A stretch of 64,000 bases of DNA from JAJZJT01 sp964610905 (lineage in GTDB: Bacteria; Actinomycetota; Acidimicrobiia; Acidimicrobiales; RAAP-2), in contig CAZSYT010000007.1 of assembly GCA_964610905.1 (NCBI GenBank), forward strand, positions 1 to 64,000, read 5' to 3'. Position 1 is the first letter of the stretch, and every line of letters starts with the position of its first letter. Of the stretch, positions 31,904 to 40,430 are shown one piece after another. The position numbers and the translations under genes were made by a program. A model generated the notes under the pieces. That model did no database searches. It had not been told where the DNA came from and saw only the letters and a list, made by a program, of their open reading frames with translations.

Positions 31904-32782
31904 TCAGCCGAGCGCGCCCGAGACGGCGTCGACGAAACGCCGGGGGGCCTCGAGCATCGGGTACCGGCCGGCCGCCGGCAGGAGGACCGGGCCGGACGTC
32001 TCGAGGCGGCCGGTCAGCTGGCGGGCGTCGTCGGGGCCGGCCAGCGGGTCGTCGCTCCCCCACACCACGGTGAGGGGCGACGGGTGCCCGGCGAGGGCCC
32101 CGGTCAGGCGGGCCTCCGCGGCGGGTGACCCGGCGAGGTGACGCGCGGTGCGGGGGAGGAGGAGATGACCGTCGAGGTAGGCAATGAGGTCCCACTGGGC
32201 GGCGAGCACGTCGGCGTCGAGCGAGGACGTCGGCGAGTGCGTCCCCGTCACCGCCTCCATGACGGCGGCGCGCTCGGGCGCGCGCTCCTCGTCGAAGCGG
32301 CGGTCGGGCAGGTGGAGGAGGAACTGCCGGCCTGCCGAGGGCCGGGCCAGGTCCTCGCACACCAGCCCGTTGGTGAGGACCCGTGCGGTGACCTCGACCG
32401 GCCACGTGCCCTCGAGGTTGCGGGCGAGCAGCTCGGCGCCCACCAGGTTGCCGAGGTCGTGGGTCAGGAGGGCGCAGCCGACGACCCCCGCCTGCGCCAG
32501 CAGCCCGGCGACGAGGTCGGCCTGCAGGCCGAGGGAGTAGCGCAGGTCTGGCTTCGCCGACAGCCCGAAGCCGAGGAGGTCGGGCAGGACCACCCGCCGG
32601 TGCCGGGCGAGCTCGTCGACGACGGCCCGGAAGTCGAACGACGAGGTCGGGAAGGCGTGGAGGACGACGATCGGCGGGCCGAGCGCCACCTCGGTGGGAG
32701 CCAGGTCGACGACGAAGAGGCCGAAGCCGTTGATCGTGCGGTAGCCGCCACGCCTCCGCCACGCCTCCGCCAGCGCGTTCAC
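31904..32782 (-). CDS. Alpha/beta-fold hydrolase (haloalkane-dehalogenase/epoxide-hydrolase-like)
   Basis: The 292-residue protein shows PPIVVLHAFPTSSFDFRAVVDELARHRRVVLPDLLGFGLSAKP, then LLTHDLGNLVGAELLARN, with Asp in the nucleophile position of the elbow (H-D-L-G-N) as in dehalogenases and epoxide hydrolases. Near the C-terminus are TVVWGSDDPLAGPDDA (acid) and LLPAAGRYPMLEAPRRFV; in the last, the usual catalytic histidine appears to be Arg or Tyr. The missing histidine makes activity uncertain. GTG 32782 overlaps the upstream dienelactone-hydrolase stop (GTGA). Confidence 0.82.
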   Translation of the reverse strand: MNALAEAWRRRGGYRTINGFGLFVVDLAPTEVALGPPIVVLHAFPTSSFDFRAVVDELARHRRVVLPDLLGFGLSAKPDLRYSLGLQADLVAGLLAQAGVVGCALLTHDLGNLVGAELLARNLEGTWPVEVTARVLTNGLVCEDLARPSAGRQFLLHLPDRRFDEERAPERAAVMEAVTGTHSPTSSLDADVLAAQWDLIAYLDGHLLLPRTARHLAGSPAAEARLTGALAGHPSPLTVVWGSDDPLAGPDDARQLTGRLETSGPVLLPAAGRYPMLEAPRRFVDAVSGALG

Positions 32783-33567
32783 GCGAGCAGTCGCTCCCCG
32801 AGGAACGCGAGCACCTGGTCGAGCGCCTGGCGGGTCGGGGTGCCCGGGCGGTCGTCGAGGTCCTCGGTCAGCACCGAATGGGCGCCGAGCCGGTGCCCGG
32901 CGGGGTTGCCGGGCGAGGAGTCGAGCTCGACGGCAACGAACCCGTCGCCGAGCTCTTCGGAAAGGCGGGCGAAGCGGTCGGCCGGGCACGCCCGGTCGCC
33001 GCTGAAGCGGAGCCCGAGCACGCGCGTGCCGTCGGCCACGCGCTGGCGGACCCGGGCGAGGTCGGTGTCGTCGACGCCGAGGTCGCGTCGGTGCGCGGCG
33101 CCGACCGGCAGGGGGAGCGACGGCTGGCTCAGCACCGGGGCGACCACGGAAGGGTCGACGAGCATGGCGAGGGCGAAGCCGCCCGTCAGGCACATGCCCA
33201 CCACGCCGACGCCCGGGCCCCCGCACCGCTCGTGCTCCTCGCGGGCGAGCGCTCGCAGCCAGCGGGTGACCGGGCTCGTCCGCCCCCTGGCGAGCACCAC
33301 GAACTCGCGCGAGACGCACGCCTCGGCGAGCGAGCGAAGGGCGTAGCCCGGGGTCGTCGGCTTGCCGTCGGTCCCGAAGAGGTGGGGGACGACCGCCGTG
33401 CAGCCGAGGTCCGCCACCCGCTGGGCGAACGCCGTGACGCGTGGCGTGATGCCGGGGACCTCGCTCAGGACGACGACGGCGGGGCCGGTGCCCCGACGGT
33501 GCACGACCCGGCTCCGGCCGTCGTAGGTGTGCTCCTCGGCGTCGAACCCGGTCAGCGAGGACGGCAT
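32779..33567 (-). CDS. Dienelactone hydrolase family protein
   Basis: This is a 262-residue DLH-type alpha/beta hydrolase. VVVLSEVPGITPRVTAFAQRVADLGCTAVVPHLFG is the typical N-terminal sheet. The nucleophile elbow is GMCLTGGFA with cysteine, as in carboxymethylenebutenolidase. An acid is in LGLRFSGDRACPADRF and a histidine in LGAHSVLTEDLDDRPGTPTRQAL. Such enzymes open lactone rings or cleave small esters. It is coupled to the next hydrolase by a 4-base overlap and starts 10 bp after the exonuclease-family gene. Confidence 0.88.
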   Translation of the reverse strand: MPSSLTGFDAEEHTYDGRSRVVHRRGTGPAVVVLSEVPGITPRVTAFAQRVADLGCTAVVPHLFGTDGKPTTPGYALRSLAEACVSREFVVLARGRTSPVTRWLRALAREEHERCGGPGVGVVGMCLTGGFALAMLVDPSVVAPVLSQPSLPLPVGAAHRRDLGVDDTDLARVRQRVADGTRVLGLRFSGDRACPADRFARLSEELGDGFVAVELDSSPGNPAGHRLGAHSVLTEDLDDRPGTPTRQALDQVLAFLGERLLA

Positions 33568-33577
33568 GGTCGAGACG

Positions 33578-34507
33578 CTACCGCTGCGGCGCCTTCCCGG
33601 CCTGGCCCCCGGCGTCCCTCGCCCGCCCCGGGGGCACCTCGTCGGGACGGCTCTCGCCGACCGTGCCCGACCGGGGCTTCCCGCTCGCGACCGCGAGGTC
33701 GACCCGGAGGGGGCGGTGGTCGGAGCCGAGCGGACCGAGCACGGTCCCCGTCCCGGTGACCGGCCCGGTGACGAGCACGTGGTCGAGCTGGCTGTGCGGC
33801 CAGGTGGCCGGCCAGGTCCGACCGCGGGCGACCCGGTGCCACCCCGGCAGCTGGAGCGAGACGGCCGGTCCCCACAGGTTCATGTCGCCGGCCAGCACGG
33901 CCGGCCGGCCCTTCGCGGCCAGGGCGCGGCCCAGCTCGCGATAGTGGCGGGGCGAGCCGTGCAGCAGGTGCGCGAAGTGGGTGCCGTGCACCGTCAGGAC
34001 CTCGTCGCCCACCGGTACCTCGCACGACAGCACCACCCGCCGGACGGGGTCGCGCCGCAGCGGCGTGAGGCGGGTGACGGGGAGGAAGCGGGCCGCTCCC
34101 CGCACGAGCAGCGCCACGCCCCATGCGCCGTGCCGTCCCCCCGCCTGCCGTCCCCCGGCCCGACGCTGGCGCCACCGCGGGTCGCCGTCGACGTGGAGGA
34201 TCGTGACGAGCGGGCCGAGCGGTGGTCCCCAGCGGTCGTCGGCGGCGGGGTCCGGTCCGAGCAGTCGGCCGCTGCCGAGGACCTCCTCCACCAGGTCGTA
34301 GCCGAGCGCGTCGGCGACGCGCCGGGCCAGGCTCGGGCTGCCGTCCGGGGCCCACGACTCCTGCAGGACGAGGACGTCGGCGTCGAGGGACCGGCAGGCC
34401 TCGACGACGTCGAAGGGCCGGCCCCATCCGTCGACTCCCAGGTGGGTGTTGAACGTGGCGAGGGAGACGCTCCCGTCGCCCTGCCCGCCGGCGCGGTCCG
34501 CGCTCAC
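33578..34507 (-). CDS. Endonuclease/exonuclease/phosphatase family protein
   Basis: The 309-residue protein has the EEP fold: LATFNTHLGVDGWGR (Asn), VLVLQESWAPDG (metal-binding Glu), VHGTHFAHLLHG (catalytic His), LAGDMNLWGP (Asp, Asn) and the closing SQLDHVLV plus LGSDHRPLRVDL. It is cytoplasmic as far as visible. The substrate could be a phosphodiester lipid, nucleic acid or sphingomyelin-like molecule and cannot be told from sequence. A Gln/Arg/Gly insertion near residues 110-125 is odd. GTG 34507 overlaps the CoA-transferase stop (GTGA). Confidence 0.87.
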   Translation of the reverse strand: MSADRAGGQGDGSVSLATFNTHLGVDGWGRPFDVVEACRSLDADVLVLQESWAPDGSPSLARRVADALGYDLVEEVLGSGRLLGPDPAADDRWGPPLGPLVTILHVDGDPRWRQRRAGGRQAGGRHGAWGVALLVRGAARFLPVTRLTPLRRDPVRRVVLSCEVPVGDEVLTVHGTHFAHLLHGSPRHYRELGRALAAKGRPAVLAGDMNLWGPAVSLQLPGWHRVARGRTWPATWPHSQLDHVLVTGPVTGTGTVLGPLGSDHRPLRVDLAVASGKPRSGTVGESRPDEVPPGRARDAGGQAGKAPQR

Positions 34508-35820
34508 CGGCGGCCCATCGCCTCGGCGGCGGCGTGGAGCTCGGCCCGGTGGTCCGGGTGGGCGAGCTCCGCCAGGGCGTGCGCCCGCTCGCGCACGGTC
34601 AAGCCGATCAGGTCGGCGGCACCGTGCTCGGTCACCACGACGCCGGTGTGGTGGCGGGGCGTGGACACCACCGACCCCCCGGGGAGCTCGGCGACGATCC
34701 GCGAGCGCTCCTCGCCGCCCACCGTCACCGTCGAGCGGAGGCAGACGAGCGAGTGGTCGTCGGCCTGCAGCTCGGCACCCGACACGAAGTCCTCGTGACC
34801 GCCGACCCCCGAGACCTGCCGGCCGTCGACGCAGTCGGCCACGATCTGCCCGTAGAGGTCGACGGCGAGCGCCCCGTTGACCGACACGAAGGACCGGTTG
34901 CGGGCGATCACGGTCGGGTCGTTGACGACCTCGACGGGGAGGAAGGCGACCGCCTCGTTGTCGTCCAGCCAGTCGTAGAGGGCGCGCGAGCCCAGTGCGA
35001 AGGTGGTCACCGAGCGGCCGTCGAAGACGCCCTTGCGGTCGTTGGTCACCTTGCCGGCCCGGTGGAGGGTCATGAGCCCGTCGGTGAACATCTCGGAGTG
35101 GACGCCGTAGCCGCCACCGTCCTCGGCGGCGAGCTGGTGGGCCACCATGTCGGGGACGGCCCCGATGCCGATCTGCAACGTGCTCCCGTCGTGCACGTAG
35201 GCCCGGGCCCGGGCAGCGATGGCCCGGTCGACGTCGTCGACCTCGCTCGGCGGCAGCTCGTAGGGCGAGCTGGAGGTCTCGACCAGCACGTCGACGGCGT
35301 CGAGCGGCAGCCGGTTGGTGTAGGTCGGTGGCAAGGACCGGGTGCGGGGGAAGTTGGGGCTGACCTCGACGACGAGGAGGCGGTCGGGGTCGCGTCCGGC
35401 GGCCAGCAGCTCGCCGACGGTGGCCCCCAGGTGCAGGGAGAGGTTCACGCCCCAGCCCTCGCCCGGGTCCTCGTCGGGCAGAGCGGCCTGCACGGCCATC
35501 ACCCGGGGCGCGAACCTGCGCAGGATAGGCCCGAACTGGCGGAAGCCGCCGGGGACGTGCTCGACGCGCGCCCCCTGGGCCAGTAGCACGCGCTCGGACG
35601 GGCCGAAGAACCCCGAACGGTACGTCACGCCGGGGTGGGCCAGGAACGGGTAGTAGCCGAGCAGGAGGGCCCCTCCGACGACCAGGTCCTCCCAGTCGTC
35701 GCGCTCGCCGAGGGCGGTGAGGAACCCGTCGGGGTTGGCCGGACCGAGCCCGAGCCCGAGGGTGTCGCGCCTGCGGACGAGGGCGACGGCCTCGGACGGG
35801 GTGCAGGTGCGGGGCGTCAC
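34504..35820 (-). CDS. Acetyl-CoA hydrolase/4-hydroxybutyrate CoA-transferase family protein
   Basis: The 438-residue enzyme belongs to the family I-type acyl-CoA transferases/hydrolases. Visible motifs are LQIGIGAVPDMVAHQL, the active-site glutamate segment GVHSEMFTDGLM, FLPVEVVNDPTVIARNRSFVSVNGALAVDLYGQIVAD, SGVGGHEDFVSGA and VVVTEHGAADLIGLTVRERAHALAELAHPDHRAEL. It moves CoA between short carboxylates or hydrolyses acyl-CoA; the exact substrate is not determinable. GTG 35820 is set by the conserved N-terminus (TPSEAVALVRRRDTLGLGLG). It heads a four-gene minus-strand run of hydrolases. Confidence 0.9.
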   Translation of the reverse strand: MTPRTCTPSEAVALVRRRDTLGLGLGPANPDGFLTALGERDDWEDLVVGGALLLGYYPFLAHPGVTYRSGFFGPSERVLLAQGARVEHVPGGFRQFGPILRRFAPRVMAVQAALPDEDPGEGWGVNLSLHLGATVGELLAAGRDPDRLLVVEVSPNFPRTRSLPPTYTNRLPLDAVDVLVETSSSPYELPPSEVDDVDRAIAARARAYVHDGSTLQIGIGAVPDMVAHQLAAEDGGGYGVHSEMFTDGLMTLHRAGKVTNDRKGVFDGRSVTTFALGSRALYDWLDDNEAVAFLPVEVVNDPTVIARNRSFVSVNGALAVDLYGQIVADCVDGRQVSGVGGHEDFVSGAELQADDHSLVCLRSTVTVGGEERSRIVAELPGGSVVSTPRHHTGVVVTEHGAADLIGLTVRERAHALAELAHPDHRAELHAAAEAMGRR

Positions 35821-35952
35821 GGACGACCAGTGTGCCACCTGGTCCCCGGCACGCCGGTCCTGGCGGGAGCGCGACCCGCCCGGTCGGCCCACCCGGGCGC
35901 CTCCGTCGGGCCGCGGACCGTGGCGGGGTTGGCCTCGGGGGCCCGGGTGGGC

Positions 35953-35958
35953 GAGGAT
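35953..35958 (+). promoter_or_regulatory. -10-like hexamer six bases before a hydrolase ATG
   Basis: GAGGAT lies six bases before ATG 35965. It matches the leaderless layout seen at other genes, although the first base deviates from TANNNT. Confidence 0.35.
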
Positions 35959-35964
35959 CGTCGG

Positions 35965-36927
35965 ATGGACCGCGACACCGGCGCGCTCCCCGGCTCCCCC
36001 GACGGCGGGGCCACCGGGGCGGCCGACGACTACGACGAGCTCTCGTTCCTCGAGGAGAACGCCGCCGAGGCCGGCCTTGCGTGGCGCGGCCGGCCCCGAG
36101 TCGTGCGCGACGAGGTGACGGTCGCCCCGGGGCGGGCAGTCAGCGCCCTCGTGTGGGGGGACGCGCCTGCGTCGCTGGTGCTCGTGCACGGGGGCGGCCA
36201 GAACGCCCACACGTGGGACACGGTGGCGCTCGCCCTCGAGCAGCCGCTCGTCGCCGTCGACCTCCCCGGTCACGGCCACTCGGGCTGGCCCGCGGGCCCC
36301 GGCGTCCTCGACCCCGCCGGCCTGGCCGACGACGTCGCCGTCGCCGTGCGCCGGTGGGCTCCCGAGGCGCGCGCCGTGGTCGGCATGTCCCTCGGGGGAC
36401 TGGCCGCGCTCTCCCTCGCCGCGCGCCATCCCGATCTCGTGCGCCACCTCGTCCTCGTCGACATCACGCCCGGCGTCGACCGCGCGAAGAGCGCGTCGGT
36501 GACGGCGTTCCTGGCGGGCCCGGAGTCGTTCGCCTCGCTCGACGAGATGGTCGACCGCACGATCGCCTTCAACCCGGGCCGCTCCGAGACGTCGCTCCGC
36601 CGCGGCGTCCGCCACAACGCCGTGCGGCGTCCCGACGGCCGGTGGACGTGGCGCCACCAGCTCGGACGCCCCGAGGGACGCGTCGGCGAGCACGTGGCGA
36701 GCGTCGACTTCGGCGCGCTGTGGGACGACCTCGGCCGCGTCGACGCGCCGGTGACCCTGGTGCGGGGCGGGCGCTCCCCGGTCGTCGACGACGCGGACGT
36801 CGCCGAGGTGCTGCGACGGAGGCCCGACGCCCGGGTGGAGGTGGTCGGGGACGCCGGGCACAGCGTCCAGGGCGACCGTCCCGTGGAGCTCGCCGCCGTC
36901 CTCCGCGGCGTGCTCGGCGGTCCCTGA
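35965..36927 (+). CDS. Alpha/beta-fold hydrolase
   Basis: This 320-residue soluble hydrolase has LVLVHGGGQNAHTWDTVALALEQPLVAVDLPGHGHSGW (oxyanion HG and the strand after), the nucleophile elbow VGMSLGGLAALSLA (Ser), VTLVRGGRSPVVDDADVAEV (acid) and VVGDAGHSVQGDRPVEL (His). The triad is complete. It is close in style to MhpC/menaquinone-type esterases, but no substrate is suggested by the neighbours. It stands alone between the CoA-transferase run and the pst operon. ATG 35965 is preferred over upstream in-frame starts that would read into the CoA-transferase promoter. Confidence 0.87.
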   Translation: MDRDTGALPGSPDGGATGAADDYDELSFLEENAAEAGLAWRGRPRVVRDEVTVAPGRAVSALVWGDAPASLVLVHGGGQNAHTWDTVALALEQPLVAVDLPGHGHSGWPAGPGVLDPAGLADDVAVAVRRWAPEARAVVGMSLGGLAALSLAARHPDLVRHLVLVDITPGVDRAKSASVTAFLAGPESFASLDEMVDRTIAFNPGRSETSLRRGVRHNAVRRPDGRWTWRHQLGRPEGRVGEHVASVDFGALWDDLGRVDAPVTLVRGGRSPVVDDADVAEVLRRRPDARVEVVGDAGHSVQGDRPVELAAVLRGVLGGP

Positions 36928-36986
36928 GGCTCCCGGCGCCCCCCGTCCGGTGCCCCTCCGGTGCCGGCCGTGACGGCGACGGCCGG

Positions 36987-37063
36987 GTTCAACGAGTGTT
37001 CCTCCACCGTTCACCTGTCGGTCAGATCGTCATGAACACCCGTTCAGAAATGCTCCGTACCGT
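36987..37063 (+). promoter_or_regulatory. Pho-box array and -10 of the pst operon
   Basis: Six consecutive 11-bp units are in register: GTTCAACGAGT, GTTCCTCCACC, GTTCACCTGTC, GGTCAGATCGT, CATGAACACCC and GTTCAGAAATG (36987-37052). CTCCG and the -10 TACCGT (37058-37063) follow, ten bases before the pstB ATG. PhoP-type regulators of actinobacteria bind tandem GTTCACC-like 11-mers. The same layout precedes both nearby OmpR-family regulators. Confidence 0.85.
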
Positions 37064-37072
37064 GTCTCCTCG

Positions 37073-37900
37073 ATGGTCCAGCTCCTCGGGAACGACGTGG
37101 CCGGCCTCGCCGGGACGGCTCCGAAGGGGGCCGAGCGGCAGCCGGCACGCCCCGCCTTCTCCGCTCGCCGCCTGACCCTCTCCTACGGGGGGGCGACGGT
37201 GCTCGCCGGCGTCGACCTCGACGTCCCCGCCGGCGCCGTCACCGCGCTCGTCGGTCCCACCGGCTGCGGGAAGACGACGTTCCTCCGGAGCCTCAACCGT
37301 CTGAACGACCGGGTGCCTGGCTTCCGGCTGATGGGGTCGCTCGAGCTCTTCGGCTCCGACCTCTACGGCCGCTCGAGCGACCCGCTCGTCGTCCGCCGGC
37401 GGGTCGGCATGCTCTTCCAGCGACCCAACCCGTTCCCGCTGTCGGTCCGCGAGAACGTGGTGGCAGGCGTGAAGGCGCACCGTCTGGCCCGCCGGTCCGA
37501 GCTGGCCTCGATCGCCGAGGCGCGGCTGCGCCAGGTGGGCCTGTGGGACGCCGTCTCGGACCGCCTCGGCTCCTCCCCGTTCCGTCTGTCGGGCGGCCAG
37601 CAGCAGCTGCTGTGCCTCGCCCGCGCGCTCGCCGTCGGGCCCGAGGTCCTCCTGCTCGACGAGCCCACCTCGTCGCTCGACCCGGTCTCGACCGAGGCGG
37701 TCGAGGCCATGCTGGCCTCGCTGGTCCCCGACATCACCGTCGTGATCGTCACCCACAACCTGGCCCAGGCCCGCCGCTTGTCCGACCACGCAGTGTTCTT
37801 CCACCAGGGCCGCCTGGCCGAGCACGGGCCGACCGCCCAGCTCTTCGAGGACCCCTCCGAGGAGGCAACCCGCCAGTACGTCACCGGCCGGTTCGGCTGA
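37073..37900 (+). CDS. pstB: Phosphate ABC transporter ATP-binding protein
   Basis: PstB powers high-affinity phosphate uptake. The 275-residue ATPase has Walker A GPTGCGKTTFLRSLNRLND, the PstB-type Q-loop MLFQRPNPFPLSVRENV, signature LSGGQQQLLCLARALA, Walker B LLLDEPTSSLDPVST and H-loop VTHNLAQARRLSDHAVFFHQG, ending RQYVTGRFG as PstB does. The order is unusual: pstB comes first, then pstS, pstC and pstA. No phoU is adjacent. Expression is expected under phosphate starvation from the array immediately upstream; the 5' leader is only a few bases long. Confidence 0.95.
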   Translation: MVQLLGNDVAGLAGTAPKGAERQPARPAFSARRLTLSYGGATVLAGVDLDVPAGAVTALVGPTGCGKTTFLRSLNRLNDRVPGFRLMGSLELFGSDLYGRSSDPLVVRRRVGMLFQRPNPFPLSVRENVVAGVKAHRLARRSELASIAEARLRQVGLWDAVSDRLGSSPFRLSGGQQQLLCLARALAVGPEVLLLDEPTSSLDPVSTEAVEAMLASLVPDITVVIVTHNLAQARRLSDHAVFFHQGRLAEHGPTAQLFEDPSEEATRQYVTGRFG

Positions 37901-38045
37901 CCGGCTCGTACCTGGCGCGCCACCGCGCCGGTTCGGCCGAGCGGTCCCCGCGTCCACCCGCACGGCCGGTCGGGGCCACCGGCCCTCCGAAGCTCGCACG
38001 ATCCACGACCCTCGCAGCACCGCGACGAAAGGAGCACCGTCCACC

Positions 38046-39233
38046 ATGGACGTCCACGCACAGCCCACCACGCCTCCCACGAGACGCCCACGCCGCCTGC
38101 TCACGCTCGGCGGCCTCACCCTGACGGGCGCCCTGGCGCTCGCCGCCTGCTCGTCGGGGACCTCGTCGAGCTCCACCACCACCAAGGCGCCCCCGGGCTC
38201 GAGCACGACCGGGGCCTCGGCGACCGCGCAGGTCCTCACCCCGCCGTCCTCGACGGTGGCGCTCACGGAGACGGGCTCGACGCTGCTCTACCCGCTCTTC
38301 AACCTCTGGGGGCCCGCCTACTCGAAGCAGTACCCGAACATCACGCTGACGACGGCGGGGACGGGCTCGGGGACCGGCATCTCGCAGGCGGCCGCCGGTG
38401 CCATCGACATCGGTGCCTCCGACGCCTACCTGTCGTCGAGCCAGGTGGCCGCCCACCCGGGCCTGCTGAACATCCCCCTCGCCATCTCGGCGCAGATGAT
38501 CAACTACGACCTGCCCGGGGTCAGCGGGAACCTGAAGCTCGACCCCACGGTCATCGCGCGGATGTACGAGGGCAAGATCACCACGTGGAACGACGCGGCG
38601 ATCGCCAAGCTCAACCCGGGCGTGACGCTGCCGGCCACGCGGGTCGTCCCGCTCCACCGGATCGACGGGAGCGGCGACACCTTTCTGTTCAGCCAGTACC
38701 TGTCGAAGGGTGACCCGACCGACTGGGGCGCCAACAACTTCGGGACGTCGATCTCGTTCCCGGCCATCTCGTCGGCGCTCGGCGCCACCGGTAACGGCGG
38801 GATGGTGAGCGAGTGCGCCAAGACGGTCGGCTGCATCGCCTACATCGGCATCAGCTACCAGGCGCAGACCCAGAAGAGCAACCTCGGCGAGGCCATGGTC
38901 GCCAACGGCTCGGGGAACTACCTCCTGCCGAACAGCTCGACGATCGACGCCGAGGCGGCCGGGTTCACGAGCAGCACCCCGGCCAACGGTGCGATCTCGA
39001 TGATCTACGGCAAGACGGCCGCCCAGGGCTACCCGATCATCAACTACGAGTACGCCATCGTGAGCTCGAAGCAGTCGAGCCCGACGACGGCCCAGGCCAT
39101 CCGGGCGTTCCTGTCGTGGGCGATCAACGCCAACGGCGGCAACGCCCCGAGCTTCCTGTCGCAGGTCGGCTTCCGGCCGCTGCCCTCGGCGGTGGTCAGC
39201 CAGTCGCAGGCCCAGCTGCAGTCGGTCCAGTAG
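38046..39233 (+). CDS. pstS: Phosphate-binding lipoprotein PstS
   Basis: PstS captures phosphate outside the membrane for PstCAB. The 395-residue precursor has a Tat/Sec-like basic N-terminus (RRPRRLL), a hydrophobic segment and the lipobox LALAACSS. A Ser/Thr-rich spacer follows, then the binding domain: ALTETGSTLLYPLFNLWGPAY, TAGTGSGTGISQAAAGAIDIGASDAYLS and VVPLHRIDGSGDTFLFSQYL, which carry phosphate-contacting Ser/Thr/Asp/Arg residues of the family. AAAGGAG is 12 bases upstream of the ATG. The 145-bp gap after pstB contains no obvious promoter. Confidence 0.95.
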   Translation: MDVHAQPTTPPTRRPRRLLTLGGLTLTGALALAACSSGTSSSSTTTKAPPGSSTTGASATAQVLTPPSSTVALTETGSTLLYPLFNLWGPAYSKQYPNITLTTAGTGSGTGISQAAAGAIDIGASDAYLSSSQVAAHPGLLNIPLAISAQMINYDLPGVSGNLKLDPTVIARMYEGKITTWNDAAIAKLNPGVTLPATRVVPLHRIDGSGDTFLFSQYLSKGDPTDWGANNFGTSISFPAISSALGATGNGGMVSECAKTVGCIAYIGISYQAQTQKSNLGEAMVANGSGNYLLPNSSTIDAEAAGFTSSTPANGAISMIYGKTAAQGYPIINYEYAIVSSKQSSPTTAQAIRAFLSWAINANGGNAPSFLSQVGFRPLPSAVVSQSQAQLQSVQ

Positions 39234-39238
39234 GGCAC

Positions 39239-40429
39239 GTGGCCTCCGAGCGGGACACGGGCGGCGGGTGCCCACACACCGGTTCGTCCGACGGCCGAGC
39301 CTCCCCGGCGCCGGTGGCGCCGGGGAGGCTCTCCGCGCCGGCAGCCGGGGCCGCGCCGGCAGCCGGGGCCGCGCCGGCAGCCGGGGCCGGGGCGGCAGGC
39401 GGCGGGGGAACCGGGGGGCTCGCCGCCTGGTGGCGCCGCCACGCCGAGGGGGCCCTCACGTGGTCGACCGGCGGTGCCGCCGTGCTGCCGGGGATCGCCC
39501 TTGCGGCGGTCCTCGTCGCCCTGCTCGTCGAGGCGCTCCCCGCCATCCGGGGCAACGGGCTCGGCTTCTTCACCCGCTCGGCGTGGGAGCCGGGCAACTT
39601 CTACAACCCGCCGCTGACGGTCGGCGGCGTGACCCGGCCGGCCGGAGCCAGCTACGGCGCGTGGCCCCTGATCGCCGGCACGCTCGAGTCGTCGCTCATC
39701 GCCATCGTCGTGGCCGTGCCCGTCGCCTTCGGCACGGCGATGGTGGTCGTCTGGAAGCTCCCCCGGCGCCTGTCGACGGGGATCGGGCTCTGCCTCGAGG
39801 TGCTTGCCGGGATCCCGAGCGTCGTCTTCGGGCTCTGGGCGGCCCTCACCCTCGGGCCCTTCCTCTCCGCGCACGTCTTCCCCTTCGTCTCGCGCCACAC
39901 GCCCGACGTGCCGCCGCTGTCGTTCTTCCACGGCCCGGCCGGCTCGGGCGAGGGCCTGGCCACCTCCGGGCTCGTCCTCGCCGTGATGGTCGTCCCGATC
40001 GTGGCCTCCACCAGTCGCGACCTCCTGCGCCAGGTGCCCCGGGGCACCGAGGAGGGAGCCGTCGCCCTCGGCATGACCGACCTCGAGGTCGCCCGCACCG
40101 TGTCCATCCCCTGGGTGCGCACCGGCGTCCTCGGCGCCTGCGTGCTCGGCCTGGCCCGAGCCCTCGGCGAGACCATGGCCGTCGCCATGGCGAGCGGGGT
40201 CGTGCTCGGGACGATCCCCCACGACGCGTACGCGACCTTCGGGACCATCGCCGCCGTGATCGTGAGCCAGCTCGACTCGGCGCTGACCGACGGGACCGGG
40301 TTCGCCGTGCACACGCTGGCCGAGCTCGGCCTGGTGCTCATGGCCATCAGCCTCTTCGTCAACGTGGTGGCACGTCTGCTCGTCCGGCGCGCCTCGAGCG
40401 TGGCCCTGCCCGTGGGGCGGGGGATCTGA
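39239..40429 (+). CDS. pstC: Phosphate ABC transporter permease PstC
   Basis: One of the two membrane subunits of the phosphate transporter. With GTG 39239 it has 396 residues. The first ~70 are low-complexity (Pro/Ala/Gly repeats), then come six hydrophobic segments starting GGAAVLPGIALAAVLVALLVEALPAI. The domain motif is ESSLIAIVVAVPVAFGTAMVV, and the ATPase-coupling EAA-type loop is RDLLRQVPRGTEEGAVALGMTDLEVARTVSIPW, followed by ALGETMAVAMASG. The N-terminal extension overlaps a perfect hairpin and an 18-bp repeat, so the true start could lie further downstream (a GTG sits in the hairpin at 39314). Confidence 0.92.
   Translation: MASERDTGGGCPHTGSSDGRASPAPVAPGRLSAPAAGAAPAAGAAPAAGAGAAGGGGTGGLAAWWRRHAEGALTWSTGGAAVLPGIALAAVLVALLVEALPAIRGNGLGFFTRSAWEPGNFYNPPLTVGGVTRPAGASYGAWPLIAGTLESSLIAIVVAVPVAFGTAMVVVWKLPRRLSTGIGLCLEVLAGIPSVVFGLWAALTLGPFLSAHVFPFVSRHTPDVPPLSFFHGPAGSGEGLATSGLVLAVMVVPIVASTSRDLLRQVPRGTEEGAVALGMTDLEVARTVSIPWVRTGVLGACVLGLARALGETMAVAMASGVVLGTIPHDAYATFGTIAAVIVSQLDSALTDGTGFAVHTLAELGLVLMAISLFVNVVARLLVRRASSVALPVGRGI
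39301..39327 (+). other. Perfect 12-bp inverted repeat with 3-base loop at the pstS-pstC junction
   Basis: CTCCCCGGCGCC-GGT-GGCGCCGGGGAG can form a very stable stem 68 bases after the pstS stop. There is no T-run, so it is not a standard intrinsic terminator. It could stabilise the 3' end of a pstS message or limit read-through into pstC, which is needed in smaller amounts. Confidence 0.75.
39335..39388. repeat. 18-bp tandem repeat, three copies
   Basis: GCGCCGGCAGCCGGGGCC is repeated three times and encodes A-P-A-A-G-A blocks in the presumed N-terminal extension of PstC. It is in phase with the reading frame, so copy-number changes would not shift it. Confidence 0.9.
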
Positions 40430-40430
40430 C

